A stretch of DNA of 18,862 bases from an uncultured Lysobacter sp. Lineage in GTDB: Bacteria > Pseudomonadota > Gammaproteobacteria > Xanthomonadales > Xanthomonadaceae. The stretch is taken from assembly GCA_946479915.1 (NCBI GenBank), contig CAMLHR010000002.1, forward strand, positions 1-18,862, given 5' to 3'. A model generated the notes under the pieces. That model searched no databases and was not told where the DNA came from. It saw only the letters and a program-made list of their open reading frames with translations. Both the position numbers and the translations under genes were made by a program. This document shows, piece by piece, positions 8,109 to 14,212 of this stretch; positions within the stretch are counted from its first letter, which is position 1; the number at the start of each line of letters is the position of its first letter.

Positions 8109-10090
8109 AGGCCGAACGGCCAGGTGTCGGGCACGCCGCCCGCCTTCCGGCGCCCGGGGAGCGGCGTGACGGCCGAGGTTTCGTCGAACCAGGTGAACGC
8201 GTCGAACTGGCGCGGCAGCGTCGCCTGCGCGTAGTGGCTCCAGCGCTCCGTGTCCGGCCGGTAGACCACGCCGATGAAGCGCTCCAGCCGGTCCTCCATC
8301 AGCACGTCGCGCAGGGCGTCGTGCCGCCCTTCGCGCAGGTCCACGAGCGACCGCCGCGCGTCGGAGGCATGGAACTGGCGCTCGTAGCTGTCGCGCAGCG
8401 ACGGCACGATGTCCATGACCTTCATCGGCCCGTCCCAGTCGCTCGCGGCGGCGACCGTGCCCGAGTGGGTCCCGAAGCCGACCAGCGCCGCGCCGTCCCC
8501 GAACCGCTCGCGGCACAGCTGCCCCAGGTTGAGTTCGCCGCGCTCGCGGCCCATGTCGGTGTGGCGGGCGTCGCCGATGTGCGAGTTGTGCGCCCAGACC
8601 ACCGCGCGGCTGTCCGGTCCGCCCGCCTCCAGCAGGTGTTCGAGGGTCTCGAACATGTGCCGGTCGCGCAGGTTCCAGGAGGCCTCGCTGCCCTCGTACA
8701 TGGCGCGGTAATAGGCCTCGGCATTGCGCACCAGTCGTGCGTTCTGCGCGGCGTCGCGGAAGTGTTCGCCGTCGCGCGCCGCGTACTCGAGCTCGCGCTC
8801 GACGAGCTCGCGCAACATCGCGAGCACCGGCGCCTCGCAGGGCGCGTAGCCGGCGTGCTTCGCGAGCGCGCCGTCCTCGGCCGGCCGGTGCGCCCACGCG
8901 TCCAGACAGCCGTAGTGCCGGCGCGCGGTCGCCGCCATCTCCGGGTCTACCTGTTCCAGGTAGCCCACGACCGCGCCGATCGAGCGCTGCAGGCTGTACA
9001 GGTCCAGGCCGTGGAACCCCGCGCGCTGCTCCGGCGGGAGGCCTGCGTTGTGCGCGCGCAGCCATCCGACGAAGGCATCCACGTCCGTGTTGCGCCACAT
9101 CCAGGTCGGGAACCGCTCGAAGGGCGGTTCGGCGTGCGCGGGCGGCGGCAGGTGGCGCACGTAGTGGTCGATCACCGCGGCGTCCGGCCAGTCGGCCTCC
9201 ACCGCGACGATCCGGAACCCGTGCTTCGTCACCAGGCGTCGCGTGATGGCCGCGCGGGCGCGGTAGAACTCGGACGTGCCGTGGCTCGCCTCGCCCAGCA
9301 ACACCACGCGCGCGTCGGCGAACCGGTCGAACAGCGCACCGAACGCCGGATCCCCGAACGCGGGCAGCGGCTCCGCGGCGGCCGCGACCAGGTCGGGCAC
9401 CGACCGCCGCACGGGACGGCGGGACGCGACCACCGGCTTGTCGTCGCGCCAGCCGTGCGCGCCGATCAGCGGGACGAAGCGCACCTCGCCCAGCGGCGGC
9501 ATCGTGTCGAAGCGATGCTCGCCCGTGCGCACGACCTTGACCAGGCGCTGGTGCGTCGCCTCGCCCACGGGCATCACCAGCCGGCCGCCCAGCGCCAGCT
9601 GCTGCAGCAGCACGTCCGGCACCTCGGGTCCGCCGGCCGCGGCGAGGATCGCGTCGAACGGCGCGGCCTCCGGCCAGCCGTGCGTCCCGTCGCCCAGGCG
9701 CAGATGGATGTTGTGGTAACCGAGCCGGTCGAACCGCATCTGCGCCTGCGCGGCCAGCGCGGGCTGGCGCTCGATCGCGTACACCTCGTCCGCGATCCGC
9801 GACATCACCGCGGCCGCGTAGCCGGACCCCGCGCCGATCTCCAGCACCCGGTCGCCCTTGCCGAGCGCGGCCGCCTCGACCATCAGCGCCACGATGTAGG
9901 GCTGCGAGATCGTCTGCCCCGCATCGATCGGCAGCGGCGAATCCTCGTAGGCGTAGTCGCGCATCGCCGCGTCGACGAAGGCCTCGCGCGGGACGTGGCG
10001 CATGGCCTCCAGGACCCGGGCATCGTGGATGCCCCTCCGGGCCACCTGCTGCTCGACCATCCGTTCGCGGCGCGTGGCGAACTCGTCCAT
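8105..10090 (-). CDS. Fusion: protein-L-isoaspartate O-methyltransferase domain + erythromycin-esterase-like domain
   Basis: A 661-residue two-domain protein. Residues 1-215 are a PCMT domain, the family that repairs isoaspartyl residues by S-adenosylmethionine-dependent methylation: FVDAAMRDYAYEDSPLPI, GQTISQPYIVALM (58-70), SAM motif I VLEIGAGSGY (82-91), and PFDAILAAAGGPEVP followed by LALGGRLVMPVGE. Residues 235-661 are a complete erythromycin-esterase-like (COG2312) domain: LLGEASHGTSEFY with Glu267 and His270, Arg279, Glu298 in VAVEADW, and His501/His504 in WAHNSHIGD. Glu267, His270, Arg279 and Glu298 have the spacing I recall for EreB E43, H46, R55 and E74. The reading frame is open across the junction. 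The ATG at 10090 gives a canonical PCMT N-terminus; an in-frame ATG at 10129 adds 13 non-conserved residues. The substrate of the esterase-like half is unknown, and macrolide resistance should not be assumed. Confidence 0.93.
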   Translation of the reverse strand: MDEFATRRERMVEQQVARRGIHDARVLEAMRHVPREAFVDAAMRDYAYEDSPLPIDAGQTISQPYIVALMVEAAALGKGDRVLEIGAGSGYAAAVMSRIADEVYAIERQPALAAQAQMRFDRLGYHNIHLRLGDGTHGWPEAAPFDAILAAAGGPEVPDVLLQQLALGGRLVMPVGEATHQRLVKVVRTGEHRFDTMPPLGEVRFVPLIGAHGWRDDKPVVASRRPVRRSVPDLVAAAAEPLPAFGDPAFGALFDRFADARVVLLGEASHGTSEFYRARAAITRRLVTKHGFRIVAVEADWPDAAVIDHYVRHLPPPAHAEPPFERFPTWMWRNTDVDAFVGWLRAHNAGLPPEQRAGFHGLDLYSLQRSIGAVVGYLEQVDPEMAATARRHYGCLDAWAHRPAEDGALAKHAGYAPCEAPVLAMLRELVERELEYAARDGEHFRDAAQNARLVRNAEAYYRAMYEGSEASWNLRDRHMFETLEHLLEAGGPDSRAVVWAHNSHIGDARHTDMGRERGELNLGQLCRERFGDGAALVGFGTHSGTVAAASDWDGPMKVMDIVPSLRDSYERQFHASDARRSLVDLREGRHDALRDVLMEDRLERFIGVVYRPDTERWSHYAQATLPRQFDAFTWFDETSAVTPLPGRRKAGGVPDTWPFGL

Positions 10091-10145
10091 GCCACGGGGA
10101 TAGCACCGGCGCGGTGATCGGCCGGTCACGGTCGCGGGGCGCGGT
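10091..10145 (-). promoter_or_regulatory. Candidate promoter and operator palindrome upstream of the methyltransferase-esterase fusion
   Basis: This 55-nt gap precedes the fusion gene. On the minus strand TATCCC (10102-10097) lies 6 nt before the ATG at 10090, where a -10 element would give a leaderless transcript. Positions 10114-10129 hold a 16-bp near-perfect palindrome (plus strand GTGATCGGCCGGTCAC, one mismatched pair at 10118/10125). Its centre would be near -31, over the expected -35, so a repressor or activator site is plausible. Its GTGA and TCAC arms are separated by 8 bp rather than the 6 bp of a normal CRP/Clp site. Confidence 0.4.
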
Positions 10146-10655
10146 TCAGCCTCCGGGGGCCCGTCGGTAGCGAAGGACCCACTGGTCGGTCCACTGGCCG
10201 TCGTCGCCGAGGGACTGCCAGTGCCAGACCAGGCGGTCCGCGGAGACCTCGTCCCAGATCATCCTCCTGAACCGCCGGTCGGGACCGACCGGTTCCAGCG
10301 TCCGCAGTTCGAAGCGGTGGGCCGGACCTTCGACGGGGCCGCCCTCGAGCACGAACACGCCGCCCTGGTTGTCGACCCACATCTGCCGCCACGTGGCCTT
10401 CCCGCGGTCGTAGATCGAATACGAACTTCCCGCGTACCCGTTCGGCATGGCGAACCGTTCCACGACCGCGCAGTCGCCGTACTCCAGGCGGATCGAATTG
10501 GTGGCGGTGCCGATCGACCCGTCGGGCAGGTCGTACTCCAGCGTCCAGTCGCCGACCCAGAAGTCGAGCTGCCGGTAGGCCGGCGCATCGCAGCCCGGCG
10601 GCGACGCCGGCACGGCGGCTGCGACCGCGAACTGGAGGAGCGCTGCCAGGACCAT
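10146..10655 (-). CDS. Small exported protein, DUF1579/lipocalin-like
   Basis: A 169-residue protein. It opens with a hydrophobic stretch MVLAALLQFAVAAAV and a likely signal-peptidase site near residues 15-18 (VPA-S), so it is probably periplasmic; there is no lipobox. The mature part is rich in beta strands with LDFWVGDWTLEYD, a central NSIRLEYGDCAVVERF, and TWRQMWVDNQGG. This resembles DUF1579-type proteins, which start with a FWxGxW motif and adopt a lipocalin-like barrel; no catalytic function is known. The start has the strongest ribosome site in the window, AGGAGG (minus strand, 10669-10664) with an 8-nt spacer, placed just beyond the stop of the upstream GGDEF-EAL gene. The genes are 15 nt apart and probably form one transcription unit. 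Confidence 0.75.
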   Translation of the reverse strand: MVLAALLQFAVAAAVPASPPGCDAPAYRQLDFWVGDWTLEYDLPDGSIGTATNSIRLEYGDCAVVERFAMPNGYAGSSYSIYDRGKATWRQMWVDNQGGVFVLEGGPVEGPAHRFELRTLEPVGPDRRFRRMIWDEVSADRLVWHWQSLGDDGQWTDQWVLRYRRAPGG

Positions 10656-10670
10656 GGGAGTTCCCTCCTG

Positions 10671-13565
10671 CTAGCGGCCGGCCGCCGCGGGGTGCCCGAA
10701 CAGGTAGCCCTGCCCGTAGACGCAGCCCAGTTCACGCAGGGCGTCGCGTTGCGAGGTTTCCTCGATGCCCTCGCCGATCGTCTCGATGCCGAGCGTGCCC
10801 GCCAGCGCGAGGATCGCGCGGATCACCGCCAGGCTTTCCGGGCGCGAGTCGCCCATGAGCCCCGCGACGAAGCTCTGGTCGATCTTCAGGCACTCGATCG
10901 GGAACCGGTGCAGGTACGACAGCGCCGAGAACCCGGTGCCGAAGTCGTCGAGCTGCGCCAGCACGCCGTGGCCCCGCAACGTGCGCAGCGTGCGCAGGGC
11001 GCGCGGGGCGTCGTCCAGCAGCGCGACCTCGGTGATCTCGATGCGCAGGCGCTTCGGATCGGCGCCGGCACGCTGGACCAGTCCCATCAGCCGCTCGGCG
11101 AAATCCACCGAGCGGAAGTGCCGCGGCGAGACGTTCACCGACACGTAGCCCTCGGTGCTGTCGGCCAGCCGCTGCACGGCTTGCGCATACAGCAGCCAGT
11201 CCACCTGCTCGATCAGGCCGGAGTCCTCGCCCAGGCCGATGAAGTCGCCGGGCAACAACAGCCCGCGGCGATCGTGGTGCCACCGCAGCAGCGCCTCGTG
11301 GCCGACGACCTCGCCGGTGTCCAGGCGCACGATCGGCTGGTAGTGCGCCTCGAACGCGTCGCTGTTGATCGCGCGCCGCAGGTCCGCCTCCAGGTCGAGC
11401 AGGCGCATCGCCTCCTCGCGCATGACCTCGTCGAACACCGCGCAGCAGTCGCGGCCGGCGGCCTTCGCGCGGTACATCGCGGCGTCCGCGTCGCGCAGCA
11501 GTTCCTCGCCGGTGCGGTAGCGCGGATGCCACAGCGCGATGCCGACGCTCGCCGACGGGAACACCTCGCGCCCGGCGATCCACATCGGGTCGCCGAGCGC
11601 ATCGAGCAGGCGCTGCGCCAGCTCCTGCGCCGACGGCAGGCCGTCGATGCGCTCGACCAGGACGGCGAACTCGTCGCCGCCCAGGCGCGCGACGATGTCG
11701 TTCGAACGCATGGTCGACACGATGCGTCGCCCTGCCTCGACCAGCAGGTCGTCGCCGGCCGCGTGGCCGACGCTGTCGTTGACCAGCTTGAACCGGTCCA
11801 GGTCCAGGAACAGCACGGCGAACGTCCGTGCATTGCCGCCCGTGCGCGCGCGGTCGATCGCCGCGTTCAGGCGCCCGAGCAGTTGCGTCCTGTTCGGCAG
11901 GCCGGTCAGCGCGTCGTGCATCGCCTGGTAGGTCAGCTTCTCCTCGGCGCGGACGCGCTCGCCGATCTGCTCGCGCAGTTCGGAGTTCGCCTCGGCCAGC
12001 TCGCGGGTGCGCGACTCGACGCGCTGCTCCAGCTGGGCGTGCGCGGCACGCAGGCGGTCCTGCGCCTGCTTGCGCGCCAGGCCGCTGCCGATGTGGTAGG
12101 CCACGAACGTGAGCAGCCCCTGGTCGCGCTCGGTGAACATCACCGCCGGCGAGTAGCTCTGCACGGCGATCACGCCGACCACCGTGTCCTCGCGCAGCAG
12201 CGGGACGCCGAGCCAGCAGTGCGACAACGCACCGTGGCTGCGCAGCGCGCCCTGGTGCTCCAGCACGGCGATCCGCTCGCGGTCGGCGAGCAGCGGGTGG
12301 CCGGTGCTGATGACGTACTCGGTCATGCCCTTGCCGACCACGCGGCTGGCGCGCACCGGGTCGCGTTCGTCCACCGAATACGGGAACTCGAGCCGCTCGC
12401 CGTCCTCCGACAGCAGCGCGATGTAGAAGTTGCGCGCGTACAGCAGCTCGCCCACCACGTCGTGGACCTGGGCGTAGAAGCGCTCCATCGTCTCGGACGT
12501 GATCGACAGCTCGGCGATGCGGAACAGGGCGCGCTGCAGGCGCTCGGCGCGCTGGCGCTCCACGATCTCCGCCTGCAGCTCGCGGTTGGCTTCCTGCAGC
12601 GCGTGGGTGCGTTCCTCGACCCGGCGCTCGAGTTCGTCGCGCGCCTGGCGGCGGTCGAGCGCGGTGAGGATGTGCTGCGCCACGAACGACAGCAGCGCGC
12701 GCTCCTCGTCGCCGTACACGTCGGGCCGGTCGTAGCTCTGCACCACGATCGCGCCGCAGACGCGCTCCTCGCGGCGCAGCGGGACACCGAGCCAGTCCTG
12801 GCTTTCCGGGCCGTGGACGTTGTCGCGCTCCACGCCCAGCCGTTCGCGCACCTCGTCCGACGCGCCCTGCGCCGGCTCGCCATGGCGCAGGATCGCCAGG
12901 GTCAGGCTGTTGGGCATGTCGCAACCGTGCAGCTCCTCCTCTGGGTCCGCCTGGTAGGTGTCCAGCCGGTCGGCGAAGTACAGGAACCGCATCGTGTCGC
13001 GGACATCGTCGTACAGCACGATGTAGAAGTTCTCCGCGTACATCAGCCCGCCCACGACCGCATGGATCCGGGCGAGCATCTCGCCCATCTCCAGGTCCGA
13101 GCCGGACAGGTCCGCGATCTCGTAGAGGGCCTGCTGCAGGCGTTCCGACTTTTCCAGCGAATCGATGCGCACCCGGGCGCCACGCTCGGCGAGGCTGGCC
13201 TCGACGACGGCGCGCGCGAGCGCGAGCCAGGCCCGCGCGGCTTCCGGCGTGAACGCGGCGCCGGGTGTCGCCACCAGCGCGACAGGCAGCGCGTCCGGCG
13301 TCTGCCACGCGGCGTGCAACAGGTCCGGCGCGGCGCCACCGTCGAGCAGGTCTCGCGCGGCCGCGTGCAGGGATTCGGTGGCGGTGTGCGTCGCGGAGCA
13401 GCGCGCCGCGCCACGGAACCCGCGCCAGTGGACGACGACCTCCGAACCCGGCGGCAGGCCCTCGCGCAGCGACAGGGCCAGGCCGGGGTCGGCCCCGCAG
13501 GTGGTGTTGGCGCGCCCCCCGTCGACCGGAGCGGTGGCGCGCAGCAGGACCTGACCCCCGTTCAT
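10671..13565 (-). CDS. Tandem GAF sensor with GGDEF and EAL domains (cyclic-di-GMP enzyme)
   Basis: A 964-residue soluble protein with no transmembrane segment. Order: uncharacterised N-terminus (1-140); GAF 1 (about 142-305); coiled coil (306-344); GAF 2 (345-500); coiled coil (501-545); GGDEF (545-712); EAL (725-960). The diguanylate cyclase signature GGDEF (629-633) and its inhibitory RxxD site (620-623) are intact. The phosphodiesterase motifs are also intact: E757-A-L, Asn811 in VNVSPRHF, Glu843 in RIEITEV, Asp873-Asp874 in LDDFGTGFS, Lys894 in LKIDQSF, and Glu932 in GEGIEE. Both activities are therefore possible, with GAF ligand binding as the likely control. The ATG at 13565 is used because TATCCT lies 7 nt before it. 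An in-frame ATG at 13619 would lie inside the divergent gene. Confidence 0.95.
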   Translation of the reverse strand: MNGGQVLLRATAPVDGGRANTTCGADPGLALSLREGLPPGSEVVVHWRGFRGAARCSATHTATESLHAAARDLLDGGAAPDLLHAAWQTPDALPVALVATPGAAFTPEAARAWLALARAVVEASLAERGARVRIDSLEKSERLQQALYEIADLSGSDLEMGEMLARIHAVVGGLMYAENFYIVLYDDVRDTMRFLYFADRLDTYQADPEEELHGCDMPNSLTLAILRHGEPAQGASDEVRERLGVERDNVHGPESQDWLGVPLRREERVCGAIVVQSYDRPDVYGDEERALLSFVAQHILTALDRRQARDELERRVEERTHALQEANRELQAEIVERQRAERLQRALFRIAELSITSETMERFYAQVHDVVGELLYARNFYIALLSEDGERLEFPYSVDERDPVRASRVVGKGMTEYVISTGHPLLADRERIAVLEHQGALRSHGALSHCWLGVPLLREDTVVGVIAVQSYSPAVMFTERDQGLLTFVAYHIGSGLARKQAQDRLRAAHAQLEQRVESRTRELAEANSELREQIGERVRAEEKLTYQAMHDALTGLPNRTQLLGRLNAAIDRARTGGNARTFAVLFLDLDRFKLVNDSVGHAAGDDLLVEAGRRIVSTMRSNDIVARLGGDEFAVLVERIDGLPSAQELAQRLLDALGDPMWIAGREVFPSASVGIALWHPRYRTGEELLRDADAAMYRAKAAGRDCCAVFDEVMREEAMRLLDLEADLRRAINSDAFEAHYQPIVRLDTGEVVGHEALLRWHHDRRGLLLPGDFIGLGEDSGLIEQVDWLLYAQAVQRLADSTEGYVSVNVSPRHFRSVDFAERLMGLVQRAGADPKRLRIEITEVALLDDAPRALRTLRTLRGHGVLAQLDDFGTGFSALSYLHRFPIECLKIDQSFVAGLMGDSRPESLAVIRAILALAGTLGIETIGEGIEETSQRDALRELGCVYGQGYLFGHPAAAGR

Positions 13566-13606
13566 TGGCCGCAGGATAGCGCGTCGCGGCCGCTTAGACT
13601 CGGCGG
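13566..13606. promoter_or_regulatory. Compact divergent promoter region between the GGDEF-EAL gene and the IMPACT-family gene
   Basis: There are 41 nt between divergent start codons. On the minus strand TATCCT (13578-13573) is 7 nt before the GGDEF-EAL ATG. On the plus strand TAGACT (13595-13600) is 6 nt before the IMPACT-family ATG. This is the same geometry as the ispG/xseA region. Each predicted -35 falls on the opposing -10. An inverted repeat GGCCGC (13567-13572) / GCGGCC (13586-13591) brackets the minus-strand -10 and could bind a regulator. No ribosome binding site precedes the minus-strand ATG. Confidence 0.5.
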
Positions 13607-14212
13607 ATGGTCGAGACACTCGCGATCGCTGCGCGCCACCTGCTGGAGGTCAAGCGCAGCCGCTTCCTTGCGCAGGCCGTCCCGGTGGAATCGCCGGACG
13701 CGGGCCTGCGCGCGCTGCCGTCGCTGTCGACGGCGGACGCGACGCACAACTGCTGGGCGTTCCGCTGCGGCGACGCCTACCGTTCCAGCGACGACGGCGA
13801 GCCGGCCGGGACCGCGGGACGGCCGATCCTCGCGGCGATCGACGGCCAGGGCCTGGACCGGGTGCTGGTGGTCGTGACTCGCTGGTACGGCGGCATCAAG
13901 CTCGGCGCCGGCGGCCTGGTGCGCGCCTACGGCGGCGCGGCGGCGGAGTGCCTGCGCACCGCGCAACGCGAGCCGCTCGTGCTGTTCGACGAGGTAGAAC
14001 TCGCCTTCGACTTCGACGACACCGGGCTGGTGCATGCGGCCCTGGCGGCGCACGGCGCGGAGCGGCTCGCCGAGGACCACGGCGCCGCGGGGGCCCGGCT
14101 GCGCCTGCGCGTGCGGGCCGACGAGTCGGCCGCGCTGGCGCGGCGGCTGCGCGACGCCAGCCGCGACCGCGTCCGCTGGCTCGACCCCGCGGGCGGCGAA
14201 CACGGACAATGA
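13607..14212 (+). CDS. IMPACT/YigZ family protein (UPF0029)
   Basis: A 201-residue protein of the YigZ/IMPACT family. The N-terminal domain (about 1-125) carries the family signature: HNCWAFR, DDGEPAGTAGRPIL (62-75) and VTRWYGGIKLGAGGLVRAY (90-108). The C-terminal part (about 130-195) fits the small ferredoxin-like DUF1949 domain. In eukaryotes IMPACT proteins bind GCN1 and regulate Gcn2; the bacterial role is unsettled, with binding to nucleic acid or translation factors proposed. The start is supported by TAGACT 6 nt upstream, and a short GGCGG abuts the ATG. It is the first gene of a plus-strand run, and its TGA overlaps the first of two possible ABC transporter start codons. Confidence 0.93.
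   Translation: MVETLAIAARHLLEVKRSRFLAQAVPVESPDAGLRALPSLSTADATHNCWAFRCGDAYRSSDDGEPAGTAGRPILAAIDGQGLDRVLVVVTRWYGGIKLGAGGLVRAYGGAAAECLRTAQREPLVLFDEVELAFDFDDTGLVHAALAAHGAERLAEDHGAAGARLRLRVRADESAALARRLRDASRDRVRWLDPAGGEHGQ

Noticed and set aside
8110..8121. GGCCGAACGGCC as a terminator between convergent genes.
   Set aside because: Only a 4-bp stem with no T-run; expected often by chance in this sequence.
8105..10090. Calling the fusion gene a macrolide resistance determinant.
   Set aside because: Most chromosomal erythromycin-esterase-like proteins have unknown substrates, and similarity of catalytic residues alone does not show macrolide hydrolysis.
6567..10106. A minus-strand open frame of 1179 codons opposite the aldehyde dehydrogenase gene and continuing through the fusion gene.
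   Set aside because: It is rich in Arg, Ala, Gly and Pro, matches no domain, and lies antisense or out of frame to two well-supported genes; such frames stay open because stop codons are rare at this GC content.
10091..10129. Earlier start of the fusion gene at 10129.
   Set aside because: It would add 13 non-conserved residues across the candidate -10 and the palindrome; MDEFATRRERMVEQQ at 10090 is a normal PCMT N-terminus.
10114..10129. A canonical CRP/Clp site.
   Set aside because: The spacing between GTGA and TCAC is 8 bp instead of 6 and the flanking T/A are missing, so it is kept only as an unassigned palindrome.
10221..13877. A plus-strand open frame of 1218 codons opposite the GGDEF-EAL gene.
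   Set aside because: Composition is repetitive (Arg, Gln, His, Val-rich) with no recognisable domain; the opposite strand encodes GAF, GGDEF and EAL motifs, so this is a shadow.
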